Assembly (NCBI GenBank): GCA_963848045.1
Contig: CAWKCC010000003.1
Coordinates: 124,001-188,000, forward strand
Direction: 5' to 3'
Origin: CAVUAT01 sp963848045
GTDB lineage: Bacteria > Actinomycetota > Thermoleophilia > Solirubrobacterales > 70-9
DNA: 64,000 nt
Each line of letters starts with the position of its first letter. The first letter of the stretch is position 1. Below, in pieces: positions 17,050-29,060 of this stretch. The position numbers and the translations under genes are program-made. Under the pieces are notes generated by a model that worked only from the letters and a program-made list of their open reading frames with translations, was not told the DNA's origin and did no database searches.

Positions 17050-18939
17050 GTGTGCGGAGTTTGCGGACTGCTCTCGCTGGACGGAGTCTCCCCGCCTGAC
17101 GCCGACGCGCTGGCAGCGATGAACGAGACGCTGGTCCATCGGGGCCCGGACAGCGAGGGCATGGTCATAGACGGGCCGGCCGGCCTCGCTGCTCGCCGCC
17201 TCTCGATCATCGACCTGGCCGGCGGGGACCAGCCGATCGCCAACGAGGACCGCAGCATCCACGTGGTTCAAAACGGGGAGATCTACAACTACCGTGGGCT
17301 GCGCGCCGCGCTCGAGCGGCGCGGCCACGACTTCTCGACGCACAGTGATACCGAGGTCTTGGTGCACCTCTACGAAGAGCGGGGGCCGCGCTTCGTAGAG
17401 GAGCTGCGGGGGATGTTCGCGGTCGCCCTTTGGGACTCGCGACGGCGCCGGCTGCTGCTCGCCAGGGACCGTTTCGGGATCAAGCCCCTCTACTACAGGG
17501 TCGCCGCGGGGACCCTCTCGTTCGGCTCGGAGCTGAAGGCGTTGCTCCGACAGCCGGGCTTCTCGCGTGACCTCGATCCCGATGCCCTCGAGGCCTTCCT
17601 GGCCTTCAACTCGATTCCTGCGCCCCTGACGATCTTCAGGGAGGCTCGCAAGCTCCCCGCGGGCCATCTGCTCATCTCAGAGGGGGGCGAGATCGAGATC
17701 TCGCGCTACGCGCGCCCGCACCCCGCCCCCTCCTCTCAGGTGCGCGCCGAGCGCGGCAGGGACCTCGCGGCTGAGCTCCGCGATCGGCTTCGTGACTCGG
17801 TGCGGGCCCATCTGGTTTCCGACGTGCCGGTCGGGGTTCTTCTCTCCGGCGGGATCGACTCCTCGGTGCTGACGGCGCTCGCCGCGGAGCAGAGCCCCAA
17901 TCGAGTCAGCACCTTCTCGATCGGTTTCGAGGAGAGCTCCTTCGACGAGCTCGGCAAGGCGCGCCTGGTCGCGGAGCGCTACGGGACCGATCATCATGAG
18001 CTGGTGCTCCGGCCCGACGCGGTCGAGCTTCTGCCGCGGCTTGTGGAGGCCTTCGATGAGCCCTTCGCGGACTCGTCGGCTCTGCCCACGTACCTCGTCT
18101 CGCAACTCGCCTCCGAGTCGGTCAAGGTGGCGCTCTCCGGGGAGGGGGCGGACGAGCTCTTCGGCGGCTACTACACCTACGTTGCCGATCTGATCGCCCC
18201 GCGCCTGGCCCCGCTGACTCCGGCGATCTCGCCGGTGATCCGCAGCCTGCCGAGCTCGTCGGGGAAGGTGAGCTTCGACTACAAGGCGAAGCGCTTCGTC
18301 CGCGGGGCGCGGCTGGCTCCACTCGAGCGCCACCACTCGTGGAAGGAGATCTTCTCGGATGACGCCCGAGCCGAGCTCCTGGGCCCTGAGCGCCGCGGGG
18401 GCCGGGATCCGCTGGACGTCTACCGGGCCCGCTACGCGGAAACCGAGGACTCCGAGCAGCTCGCGCGCCTGCAGGACGTCGACCTGGGTATCTACCTGGT
18501 GGACGACCTGTTGGTGAAGACCGATCGCGCCAGCATGGCCCACTCCCTCGAGGTCCGAGTTCCCTTCTGCGACCAGGTGGTGGCGGAGCTCGCGCTGGCC
18601 CTGCCGACCGGGCACAAGGTGCGCGGCTTCGCCAAGAAGCGGCTCCTGCGTCGCGCCGTCGCGCCGCTGCTCCCACGGGCGATCACTCACGGCAAGAAGC
18701 AGGGCTTCTCGATTCCGGTGGCCGCCTGGCTGCGCGGCGATCTCGAGTCGTTCGCACGCCAGGTGCTGTCAGCGGAGACCGTCGCTCGCCAGGGCTACTT
18801 CCGCCCGGAGACGGTGACCAGGCTGATCGACGACCACGTTGCTCGGCGTCAGGATCTCAGCCGCCAGATCTGGGGACTGATGGCACTGACCCTCTGGGTC
18901 GAGCGATATGCGGCTGTCGCGGCACCGGCCACCTCTTAG
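17050..18939 (+). CDS. asnB: Asparagine synthetase (glutamine-hydrolysing) family protein
   Basis: 629 aa. Ntn-type glutaminase domain with nucleophile Cys2 (MCGVCGLLSLDG), HRGPDSEG near 31 and QNGEIYNYRGLR near 76; synthetase domain with the PP-loop LLSGGIDSSVLTAL near 263-276, GEGADELFGGY near 363 and KKQGFSIPVAAW near 550. It uses ATP to move glutamine nitrogen onto a carboxylate. In this polysaccharide context it may amidate a sugar acid or peptide rather than make free asparagine; only biochemistry could separate these. GTG start is fixed by Cys2. Confidence 0.92.
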   Translation: MCGVCGLLSLDGVSPPDADALAAMNETLVHRGPDSEGMVIDGPAGLAARRLSIIDLAGGDQPIANEDRSIHVVQNGEIYNYRGLRAALERRGHDFSTHSDTEVLVHLYEERGPRFVEELRGMFAVALWDSRRRRLLLARDRFGIKPLYYRVAAGTLSFGSELKALLRQPGFSRDLDPDALEAFLAFNSIPAPLTIFREARKLPAGHLLISEGGEIEISRYARPHPAPSSQVRAERGRDLAAELRDRLRDSVRAHLVSDVPVGVLLSGGIDSSVLTALAAEQSPNRVSTFSIGFEESSFDELGKARLVAERYGTDHHELVLRPDAVELLPRLVEAFDEPFADSSALPTYLVSQLASESVKVALSGEGADELFGGYYTYVADLIAPRLAPLTPAISPVIRSLPSSSGKVSFDYKAKRFVRGARLAPLERHHSWKEIFSDDARAELLGPERRGGRDPLDVYRARYAETEDSEQLARLQDVDLGIYLVDDLLVKTDRASMAHSLEVRVPFCDQVVAELALALPTGHKVRGFAKKRLLRRAVAPLLPRAITHGKKQGFSIPVAAWLRGDLESFARQVLSAETVARQGYFRPETVTRLIDDHVARRQDLSRQIWGLMALTLWVERYAAVAAPATS

Positions 18940-18954
18940 GGCAGAATCCCCCTG

Positions 18955-20352
18955 ATGGGAACGGCGCTAGATCCGTGGGACGCCGTTCTCGCCTTCATCT
19001 TCGCCGCCTCGGTCGCCTGGATGCTGGTGCCGGCGGCGGAGGCGCTCGCGAGGCGGTTGGGGGCGATCGACGAGCCCAAGGAACGAGGTCTCCACGACTA
19101 CCCGACTCCGAGGCTCGGCGGCCTCGCGATCCTGGTCGCGATCCTGGGCGCGTGCCTGATCTGGCTGCCGTGGACCGGGGAAACGCGGGCGATCCTCGCA
19201 GGGGCGCTCGTGATCACCGCGGTCGGGGCGATCGACGACGTGGTGGACCTGTCCGCGGGGCCGAAGCTGCTGGGCCAGGTCGGAGCTGCCTTGATCCCGG
19301 TGCTCGCCGGGCTGCGGGTGGACACGACCACGCTTCCGTTCATCGGCGGCTTCGATCTCGGCTGGATCGCGTACCCGGCGACGGTGATCGGCATCGTCGC
19401 GATCATCAACATGGTCAACTTCATCGACGGAGTCGATGGCCTCGCCGCCGGGGTCTGCGCTATCTCCGGGGTCACGTTTGCGGTCATCGCCCTCTCGCTC
19501 GACCGAAACGCGGCCGGAGTGCTGGCGGCGCTCACGGCCGGCGCCTCGCTCGGCTTCCTCCGGCATGGCTTCCCACCCGCCTCCAGCTTCATGGGCGACG
19601 CCGGGTCCAACCTGCTCGGCTACATGCTTGCCGTGATCGCCATCCAGGGCGCGCTGAAGACCAACGCCGTCCTCGCCCTGGCGCTGCCCCTGGTGGTGCT
19701 CGCGGTGCCGATCGTCGACACCAGCTTCGTCGTCGCCAAGCGCCTCAAGTACGGGCGGCCGGTCTACAAGGCCGACATGTGGCACCTCCATCACCGGATG
19801 GCGAACATCGGCTTCTCCCAGCGCAGGACCCTCGCCTACCTGTACGGCTGGACCCTGCTTCTCGCGCTCCTCGCCCTCGCGCTGAGGTTCGTCCCGTACA
19901 GCGACGACCGCGGCAACTTCGACCCGTTCTGGACCGCGGTGATGGCGATCCTCCTGATCGGGGCCTTGGCGGCCAGCGTCTACGTGATCGAGGTGATCGA
20001 GATACTCAAGCTGCGCCGGTTCCGGCTGCGCCAGCGAGTCGGAAAGGGGGCGCCGGAAGCTCCCGCTCCGGTCGAGGCCGAGGTCGACCAGGGAGTCAAG
20101 CGCGAGCTCGAAACCGGGACCTACGCGGCCGTCAATCCGGAGACCGGGGAGATGTCGGCGGTCGATCCCGACACCGGCAGCATGGAGCCCGTGCGCGAGG
20201 CGGCACCCGCGCCCGGCCAGGCGCCGTCGCCCACCGAGGGGGCCGCAGTGTCCTCCGAGCGGGGTGAGCCGCGGGCCGCAGACGCCGAGCGGCCACCCGG
20301 GGCGGCGCCCGACCGGCCCGCCGGCGAGAGGCCGCCGCGGAGCATCGGCTAG
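18955..20352 (+). CDS. WecA/TagO-type polyprenyl-phosphate GlcNAc-1-phosphate transferase with charged tail
   Basis: 465-aa multi-spanning membrane protein of the MraY/WecA superfamily. Catalytic motifs: AIDDVVDL near 95, NFIDGVDGLAAG near 156-167, FMGDAGSN near 211 and HLHHRMANIGFSQRR near 278. It attaches a sugar phosphate to undecaprenyl phosphate, starting a teichoic-acid- or arabinogalactan-like polymer. The last 110 or so residues are a disordered, charged and proline-rich cytoplasmic tail with a short internal repeat (NPETGEMSAV / DPDTGSMEPV), not usual for the family. Confidence 0.88.
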   Translation: MGTALDPWDAVLAFIFAASVAWMLVPAAEALARRLGAIDEPKERGLHDYPTPRLGGLAILVAILGACLIWLPWTGETRAILAGALVITAVGAIDDVVDLSAGPKLLGQVGAALIPVLAGLRVDTTTLPFIGGFDLGWIAYPATVIGIVAIINMVNFIDGVDGLAAGVCAISGVTFAVIALSLDRNAAGVLAALTAGASLGFLRHGFPPASSFMGDAGSNLLGYMLAVIAIQGALKTNAVLALALPLVVLAVPIVDTSFVVAKRLKYGRPVYKADMWHLHHRMANIGFSQRRTLAYLYGWTLLLALLALALRFVPYSDDRGNFDPFWTAVMAILLIGALAASVYVIEVIEILKLRRFRLRQRVGKGAPEAPAPVEAEVDQGVKRELETGTYAAVNPETGEMSAVDPDTGSMEPVREAAPAPGQAPSPTEGAAVSSERGEPRAADAERPPGAAPDRPAGERPPRSIG

Positions 20353-20362
20353 GATTCCGGCC

Positions 20363-20393
20363 CCTCCGCCCTTTCCCGCGGAGGTCTTTTTTT
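20363..20393 (+). terminator. Intrinsic terminator between the polysaccharide genes and the ATP synthase operon
   Basis: Stem CCTCCGC/GCGGAGG (7 bp) with an 8-base loop, followed directly by TCTTTTTTT. It starts 10 bases after the WecA-like stop codon and is the only classic hairpin plus T-run noticed in the window. Confidence 0.85.
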
Positions 20394-20427
20394 CCTCAGA
20401 TTGCCCGCAAACAACCCCCGATCATCG

Positions 20428-20865
20428 ATGTCTTCGAGCGCCCTTGCCTTCGAGGGCCCTAGGCCCATGGGCTCCAGCGCACGCCTCAGAACCGCGGTTC
20501 GCTATGCGGACGTGGCTCTGCTCGTCGTCGCCCTGCCGGTCTTCCTGGCGGCGGGTCTGCCGCTCGCCGGCTACGCGGCGGTCGCGGCGTTCTGGGGCCT
20601 CTCGCTGTGGCTGGAGGCCTATGCTGAGCGGCGCGCCGCGGGCGAGCTGGCCGAGGGCAACCGCCGCGACGCGATGGGCTGGGTGGCGGTCACGACGCTC
20701 GCTCGCGTCTGGGTGATCGCTCTCGCCGTGCTGCTGGTCGGCCTCTTGTTTGAGCGCGACGCGGGCCTGGCCGCCGCGGTCTTCGCCGCGGTCCTGTTCA
20801 CGGTCCACTTCGGCTGCCGTTTCATCGCCCGGGCGATGACGCCCCGCGAGGAGCGCCTCGGATGA
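20428..20865 (+). CDS. Small membrane protein at the head of the atp operon (AtpI-like position)
   Basis: About 145 aa with four predicted membrane helices (roughly 30-48, 50-65, 92-110, 115-135). Position directly before atpB and size match AtpI, the ATP synthase assembly factor, but no diagnostic sequence motif is seen, so the role is inferred from context. Start ATG20428 is provisional: TTG20401 and ATG20467 are in frame, and none has a good ribosome site. The stop overlaps the atpB start (ATGA). Confidence 0.7.
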   Translation: MSSSALAFEGPRPMGSSARLRTAVRYADVALLVVALPVFLAAGLPLAGYAAVAAFWGLSLWLEAYAERRAAGELAEGNRRDAMGWVAVTTLARVWVIALAVLLVGLLFERDAGLAAAVFAAVLFTVHFGCRFIARAMTPREERLG

Positions 20866-21770
20866 CCACCAAATGGAAGGTCCTGATCGGAGTCGGCATC
20901 TACATCGCCGTGATCGGGGCGATCGCGCTGATCTTCGGCAGCGACGGCAAGAACGACTCCTTCCAGCCCCAGAACGAGTTCAAGCTCGAGCCCTGGGTGA
21001 CGATCAAGCTCGCCGGCATCGACTTCTCCATCAACAAGGCCGTGCTCTACCTGCTGCTCGCCTCGGGGCTGACGATCGGCGCGATGATCTGGATCTCGCG
21101 CCGCATGGCGGACAAGCCGAACCGGGTGCAGACCGCGGTGGAGCTCTCCTACGACCTGACCAAGAACAACATCACCGGCGGCAACCTCTCCGGCGCGATC
21201 GCGACCCGCTGGTTCCCGTTTCTCGCCACGCTCTTCTTCTTCATCTGGTTCTCGAACATGATCGGCTACCTGCCGTTGCCGACGAACACCGAGCACACCG
21301 TCTCGATCTTCGGCCTCGAGCTCCCCGCCTTCGCGCTCTACGCCGCGACCGCGAACATCTCGATCCCCCTCGCCCTGACGCTCGTGGTCTGGCTCAGCTA
21401 CCACGTGGAGGGGATTCGCGCCAAGGGCCCGGTCAAGTACTTCGCGAGCTGGCTGCCCCCGGGGCTGGAGGACATGAACCCGTTCGGCAAGGGCGCGATC
21501 TTCATGATCGAGGTGGTCTCGCACTTCGTTCGCCTGATCTCGCTCTCGGTCAGGCTCTTCGCCAACATCCTCGCCGGCCATCTTCTGCTTCTGTTCATGG
21601 GCGGCGGCCTGGCGGTGCTGCTGGGGCTATCCGCGCTCGGGGCTGTCACCTTCCCCATGGCCTTCGCGTTCTACGTCTTCGAGGTGGGCCTGGTCGCGAC
21701 GCTTCAGGCATTCATCTTCTCGACCCTCACCGCAATCTATATCGGCGGCGCAGTCGCCGAAAGCCACTAG
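20862..21770 (+). CDS. atpB: ATP synthase Fo subunit a
   Basis: 302-aa membrane subunit forming the proton half-channels next to the c-ring. After an N-terminal helix, motifs include TRWFPFLATLFFFIWFSNMI, the essential Arg in SLSVRLFANILAGHLLL (helix 5, near 230), and the C-terminal EVGLVATLQAFIFSTLTAIY. Overlaps the upstream membrane gene by 4 bases; atpE follows after a ribosome site. Confidence 0.96.
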   Translation: MTTKWKVLIGVGIYIAVIGAIALIFGSDGKNDSFQPQNEFKLEPWVTIKLAGIDFSINKAVLYLLLASGLTIGAMIWISRRMADKPNRVQTAVELSYDLTKNNITGGNLSGAIATRWFPFLATLFFFIWFSNMIGYLPLPTNTEHTVSIFGLELPAFALYAATANISIPLALTLVVWLSYHVEGIRAKGPVKYFASWLPPGLEDMNPFGKGAIFMIEVVSHFVRLISLSVRLFANILAGHLLLLFMGGGLAVLLGLSALGAVTFPMAFAFYVFEVGLVATLQAFIFSTLTAIYIGGAVAESH

Positions 21771-21783
21771 AAAGGAGCTGTAC

Positions 21784-22062
21784 ATGGATGTCCTGCCCCT
21801 GATCGCTCAGTCGACCGACACGGTCACTGACACCGGCGTCACCGATGCCGGCAAGGCGATCGCGCTCGGCGTCGGTGCCGGGCTCGGCTCGATCGGAGCC
21901 GGCATCGGGATCGGATTCATCTTCGGGAAGGAGATCGAGTCGGTCGCCCGCCAGCCGGAGATGAAGGGTGAGCTGCAGAGCATTCGCTGGCTCGGCTTCG
22001 CCCTGACCGAGGCCGTCGCCTTCTACACGTTCATCTTCGGCCTGATCGCCTTCTTCCTCTAG
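21784..22062 (+). CDS. atpE: ATP synthase Fo subunit c
   Basis: 92-aa two-helix hairpin. The glycine-rich first helix (LGVGAGLGSIGAGIGIGFIFG) and the second helix with the ion-carrying Glu in ALTEAVAFYTF (Glu about 76) are clear. The residue after the Glu is Ala, not Ser/Thr, which fits a proton rather than sodium ring. The N-terminus is some 15 residues longer than in many c subunits. AAGGAG is 8 bases before the ATG. Confidence 0.96.
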   Translation: MDVLPLIAQSTDTVTDTGVTDAGKAIALGVGAGLGSIGAGIGIGFIFGKEIESVARQPEMKGELQSIRWLGFALTEAVAFYTFIFGLIAFFL

Positions 22063-22068
22063 GCCGCC

Positions 22069-22665
22069 GTGGAGCGGATCGTCGACATAGGACAGGTACT
22101 GGTGCTCGCCGCCGAGTCGTCGGGCGGCGGGGAGGAGGAGGGCGGCAGCTTCCTGGTCTCGCCCGGGCTCGGCCTGATGATCTGGACCCTGGCGCTGTTC
22201 GGGTTCACCATGTGGGTGCTGAGCAAGGTCGCGTTCCCGCGCATCCAGGAGGCGCTGGACCGCCGCGCCAAGCTGATCTCGGATTCGATCGAGGCGGCCG
22301 AGCGCACCAAGGTCGAGTCCGAGGATCTGCTGGCCGAGTACCGGGCGCGGCTCAAGGAGGCGCGCGAGCAGGCCGACGACATCGTCGCCCGAGCGCGCAA
22401 GTCCGCCGACACGACGAGGGCGCAGGCGACCGAGGAGGGCAAGGAGAAGCGCGAGGAGTTGCTCGCGGCGGCCCGCCGCGACATCGAGGCCGAGACCCGG
22501 CGCTCGCTGGAGCGGATCCGCAAGGAGGTGGCTGACCTGACCGTGCTGACCACCGAGAAGGTGGCCCGCAAGTCGCTAGACGCTGAGGATCACCGGCGCC
22601 TCGTCGACGAGGCTCTGGCCGAGGTGGACTTCGCCACCCTCAGCCCGGAGGAGGCGACGCGGTGA
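22069..22665 (+). CDS. atpF: ATP synthase Fo subunit b
   Basis: 198 aa. One membrane helix near 42-65 (GLMIWTLALFGFTMWVLSKV) is followed by a long amphipathic coiled coil rich in Glu/Arg/Ala, the peripheral stalk. It is a separate gene, unlike the b-delta fusion of mycobacteria. GTG22069 lacks a good ribosome site; translation probably depends on coupling with atpE, whose stop is 6 bases upstream. Confidence 0.93.
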   Translation: MERIVDIGQVLVLAAESSGGGEEEGGSFLVSPGLGLMIWTLALFGFTMWVLSKVAFPRIQEALDRRAKLISDSIEAAERTKVESEDLLAEYRARLKEAREQADDIVARARKSADTTRAQATEEGKEKREELLAAARRDIEAETRRSLERIRKEVADLTVLTTEKVARKSLDAEDHRRLVDEALAEVDFATLSPEEATR

Positions 22666-22733
22666 GCAAGCATCCCCTCGGATCGCATCGCAACCCCGCA
22701 CCCCCGGACGCGAAGCGGAGGAGGTGCGGGTAG
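22662..22733 (+). CDS. Possible 23-codon mini-ORF bridging atpF and atpH
   Basis: GTG22662 overlaps the atpF stop as GTGA, the frame reads 23 sense codons (VSKHPLGSHRNPAPPDAKRR then RCG) and its TAG directly abuts the atpH ATG. The exact fit to the gap suggests a coupling ORF that delivers ribosomes to atpH, but GC-rich DNA makes short open frames common, so this is a suggestion only. Confidence 0.3.
   Translation: MSKHPLGSHRNPAPPDAKRRRCG
22695..22730 (+). promoter_or_regulatory. Hairpin around the atpH ribosome-binding site
   Basis: CCCGCACC (22695-22702) pairs exactly with GGTGCGGG (22723-22730), leaving a 20-base loop. The atpH Shine-Dalgarno GGAGGAGG (22717-22724) lies in the loop with its last two bases in the stem, so folding could tune atpH translation. 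Confidence 0.4.
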
Positions 22734-23267
22734 ATGGAGGAGATCGCCCGCGTCTACGCCGAGGCGCTGTTCGACGCCGCCAAGGGCGGCGGCGACCTCG
22801 ACGCCGTCCACGAGCAGCTCGGCGAGTTCGCCGACACGCTCGCGGACAACCGGGAGCTGCAGCTCTTCTTCTTCAGCCCCTATTTCTCCTCGTCCGAGAA
22901 GAAGGACGGGCTTCGCAGGGCGATCGAGGGGGCCGAGCCCGAGCTGCTCAACTTCCTCGAGTTGCTCTGCGAGAAGCACCGGGTGCCGGTGGTCTTCAGG
23001 ATTCGCTCCGGGTTCGACGACCTCTGGGCTGAGGAGAACCGGCGCCTCGCGGTGACCGTGACCAGTGCCGTCGAGCTCGACCCCGAGCTGGTGCAGAGGA
23101 TCGGCTCAGAGATCGAGAGCCAGACCGGCCAGACCGTGGAGCTGCGCAGCGAGGTCGACGGCGACATCCTCGGGGGGCTCGTATTGCAGGTAGGTAACAA
23201 GGTCCTGGACGCGAGCGTGCGCAACAGGCTGGAAAAACTTCGAAAGAGCGTCGCGACCGCGACGTAA
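22734..23267 (+). CDS. atpH: ATP synthase F1 subunit delta
   Basis: 177 aa, linking the peripheral stalk to the top of F1. The N-terminal helical domain opens EEIARVYAEALFDAAK and the C-terminal domain has the family signature DGDILGGLVLQVGNKVLDAS near 139-158. Of normal length and not fused to subunit b. The ribosome site GGAGGAGG is unusually placed within a hairpin loop. Confidence 0.95.
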   Translation: MEEIARVYAEALFDAAKGGGDLDAVHEQLGEFADTLADNRELQLFFFSPYFSSSEKKDGLRRAIEGAEPELLNFLELLCEKHRVPVVFRIRSGFDDLWAEENRRLAVTVTSAVELDPELVQRIGSEIESQTGQTVELRSEVDGDILGGLVLQVGNKVLDASVRNRLEKLRKSVATAT

Positions 23268-23283
23268 AGGAGGCAGCAACCAG

Positions 23284-24954
<1,671 letters not shown>

Positions 24955-24957
24955 CCC

Positions 24958-25896
24958 ATGGCGACGCGCAAGGACGTCAAGAGCCGGATCTCGAGCGTCA
25001 AGAACGTTCAGAAGATCACGCGCGCGATGGAGATGGTCGCCGCGGCGCGCCTGCGACGCGCCGAGCAGCGGATCGACCAGCTGCGCCCCTACGCACAGGA
25101 GCTGCGCAAGATGACACGCCAGGTGGCCGAGGCCGCCGGCGTCGAGGCCCGCAACCTGCCCGTGCTCGAGGAGCGCACGGATCAGCGCAAGATCGGGGTG
25201 CTGCTGGTGACGGGCGACCGCGGCCTCGCCGGCTCCTTCAACTCGCAGATAATCCGCGCCGGCGCCCAGCTCCAGCGCGAGCTCGAGGTCGAGGGCAAGC
25301 GGGCCATCTTCTCGGTGGTCGGCCGCCGCGGCGCCTCGACCATGCGTTTCCGTGGCGAGGAGCTGAGCGGCGAGTACGTCGGGTTCACGGACCGTCCCGC
25401 GTTCGCCGACGCCCGTGAGATCGCCGACGAGCTGGTTGCGGCCTACGTGGACCGCGAGCTTGACCGGGTTGACCTGATCTACAACCGCTACGTGTCGCCG
25501 CTGACGCAGTACGTGCGGCGCCAGACCCTGCTGCCGATCCAGCAGGCCGAGGTGTTCGGCGAGGGCGTGGCGGAGATGCTGCGCGAGGCAGAGGCGGAGG
25601 AGAGCTTCGACGAGGAGCTGGCGGCCGCGCACCTCAAGGCGCTCTGGGTCTACGAGCCCGATCCCGAGGAGCTGCTGGCGGAGCTCGTTCCCGAGTACGC
25701 GCAGCTCTCGGTGTACCGGGCTCTGCTGGAATCGACGGCCTCCGAGCACGGATCGCGGATGACCGCGATGCGCAACGCTGCCGACAACGCCAAGGAGGTG
25801 ATCTCCGACCTCACCCTGGAGATGAACCGGGTCCGTCAGGCGGAGATCACCCAGGAGATTCTCGAGGTCGTCGGTGGAGCCGAGGCCCTCGGATAA
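24958..25896 (+). CDS. atpG: ATP synthase F1 subunit gamma
   Basis: 312-aa central shaft. The N-terminal helix ATRKDVKSRISSVKNVQKIT and the C-terminal helix with SRMTAMRNAADNAKEVISDL are typical. The middle domain is slightly long, as in actinobacterial gamma subunits. The ATG is 3 bases after the atpA stop, implying coupling. Confidence 0.96.
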   Translation: MATRKDVKSRISSVKNVQKITRAMEMVAAARLRRAEQRIDQLRPYAQELRKMTRQVAEAAGVEARNLPVLEERTDQRKIGVLLVTGDRGLAGSFNSQIIRAGAQLQRELEVEGKRAIFSVVGRRGASTMRFRGEELSGEYVGFTDRPAFADAREIADELVAAYVDRELDRVDLIYNRYVSPLTQYVRRQTLLPIQQAEVFGEGVAEMLREAEAEESFDEELAAAHLKALWVYEPDPEELLAELVPEYAQLSVYRALLESTASEHGSRMTAMRNAADNAKEVISDLTLEMNRVRQAEITQEILEVVGGAEALG

Positions 25897-25923
25897 CGGA
25901 ACTTAGGAAAGCGAAGGAGACGA

Positions 25924-27468
<1,545 letters not shown>

Positions 27469-27471
27469 GCC

Positions 27472-27888
27472 GTGGCGGACGGTCACACCCTGCGCGCGAA
27501 GGTTCTTACCCCCGAGGGCTCGGTCTTCGACGGCGATGTGCGGCAGCTCTCGACCCGGACCACGGTGGGCGAGATCGGCGTTCTCGCCAATCACGTGCCG
27601 GTCTTGGCGAGGCTGCGGCCCACCGAGCTGCGACTGCATATGCCCGACGGCGAGACCCGGCGCTGGGCCCAGGCCGAGGGCTGGCTGCAGGTGTTCGCGA
27701 ACCACGCGACCGTGCTTGTCGGCGAGGCGATCCTGCCTGAGCAGCTCGACCCGGCGATGCTGCACAGCCGGATCGAGGACGCCGAGCAGCGGCTCGCAGA
27801 GGCCGAGGAGGGCTCGGGAGCCCAGCGCCAAGCCGAGCGTGACCGCGAGCGCGCCCAGGCCTTCCTGGCGGTGGCCTCCGGCGAATAG
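27472..27888 (+). CDS. atpC: ATP synthase F1 subunit epsilon
   Basis: 138 aa: the N-terminal beta sandwich (LRAKVLTPEGSVFDGDVRQL, TTVGEIGVLANHVPVLARL) plus a C-terminal helical hairpin that can inhibit hydrolysis. Starts at GTG27472, three bases after the atpD stop, and ends the operon. Confidence 0.95.
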   Translation: MADGHTLRAKVLTPEGSVFDGDVRQLSTRTTVGEIGVLANHVPVLARLRPTELRLHMPDGETRRWAQAEGWLQVFANHATVLVGEAILPEQLDPAMLHSRIEDAEQRLAEAEEGSGAQRQAERDRERAQAFLAVASGE

Positions 27889-27944
27889 CGCCCGCCCGGG
27901 GATACCCCGAGCAGGCCGTTACACGTCGCTTTCAGAGGCACGCC

Positions 27945-27950
27945 TAGGAT
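27945..27950 (+). promoter_or_regulatory. Leaderless-type -10 box TAGGAT
   Basis: TAGGAT, then 6 bases, then the ATG at 27957, with no Shine-Dalgarno. This is one of the best spaced examples of the pattern in this window. Confidence 0.55.
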
Positions 27951-27956
27951 TCCCCG

Positions 27957-29060
27957 ATGGACGAAGTCGCCCTCACCGAGCGGTTGGTCGCGTTCGACAC
28001 ATCCTCCAGGGAGGGTCTGGGCCGCGCGGCCGAGTTCGTCGGGGGGTGGCTCGAGTCGCGCGACATCGAGGCGCGCCAGATCGAGGCCAGGGGCCTGCCG
28101 GTGACGATGGCCGAGGTCGGCCCCGCCGACGCGCCGACCCTGGTCATGCACGGGCATCTCGACGTGGTCCCCGCCGAGGCCGAGCAGTTCGAGCCGCGGC
28201 TCGAGGACGACCGCCTCTACGGCCGAGGCGCCTACGACATGAAGGGCGCGCTGGCGGTGATGATGCTCGTCCTGCTCGACGCGCGTGACCAGGATCGCGT
28301 ACGCCTGCGGCTCGGCGTCGTCTCCGACGAGGAGTCCGAGGAGGAGGAGAACAGGGGCTCCGACGCGCTCGTCGACGACGGCTTCCTCGGTGACTTCGCG
28401 ATCACCGGTGAGCCCACGAACCTGCAGGTGGGCGTGCAGGCGAAGGGGGTTCTGGCGATGCGCCTCGGCGTCAGTGGGCGCGCCGCGCACGGCGCCACGC
28501 CGTGGCTCGGCGACAACGCCATTCTGAAGGCGATGGAGGTCTTCCGCGGGATCGAGTCGCTACCGTTTGCGCGGCAGAGTTCAGAGCTCTTCGACCGGCC
28601 CTCGATCAACCTCGGCCGGATCTTGGGCGGCGACGCGCTCAATCGGGTGCCGGACCTCTGCGTCATGGACGTCGACGTGCGCTTTTTACCCGAACAAGAC
28701 CCGAAGCAGATCCTGGAGCAGGTCAGCGGCCTGCCGGATGCCCGCGTGCTCGCGACATTCCGCCGCCCACCGGCCGTGGTCGAGCCCGAGAACGTGTTCG
28801 TGCAGGGGCTCTGCGAGGCAGCCTCGCCGCACCATCCCGATCGCGTCATGTCCATCGGGCGCGACGGCGCCTCCGACGTGGTCTCGTTTCTGCGCGCGGG
28901 TGTGCCGGCGGTCGAGTTCGGGCCAGTGGGCGAGGGGCATCACGGCCCCGAGGAGTGGGTCTCCGCCAGCTCACTGCGCACCTACCGCAGCGCGCTGCAG
29001 AGCTTTCTCAAGGACTTCCCCGGGATGGTGCCGTCCCCGCTGAGCGACGCCGCGAGCTGA
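27957..29060 (+). CDS. M20 family metallopeptidase (ArgE/DapE/CPG2-like)
   Basis: 367-aa di-zinc hydrolase. Ligand motifs: MHGHLDVVP near 64 (His), GRGAYDMKGALAV near 90 (bridging Asp), DEESEEEENRG near 123 (catalytic Glu pair), GEPTNLQVG near 148, and EGHHGPEEW near 326 (last His). A dimerisation lid domain is inserted between them. It may cleave acylated amino acids or dipeptides; DapE versus ArgE versus carboxypeptidase cannot be decided. Overlaps the LCP gene by one base (TGATG). Confidence 0.9.
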   Translation: MDEVALTERLVAFDTSSREGLGRAAEFVGGWLESRDIEARQIEARGLPVTMAEVGPADAPTLVMHGHLDVVPAEAEQFEPRLEDDRLYGRGAYDMKGALAVMMLVLLDARDQDRVRLRLGVVSDEESEEEENRGSDALVDDGFLGDFAITGEPTNLQVGVQAKGVLAMRLGVSGRAAHGATPWLGDNAILKAMEVFRGIESLPFARQSSELFDRPSINLGRILGGDALNRVPDLCVMDVDVRFLPEQDPKQILEQVSGLPDARVLATFRRPPAVVEPENVFVQGLCEAASPHHPDRVMSIGRDGASDVVSFLRAGVPAVEFGPVGEGHHGPEEWVSASSLRTYRSALQSFLKDFPGMVPSPLSDAAS

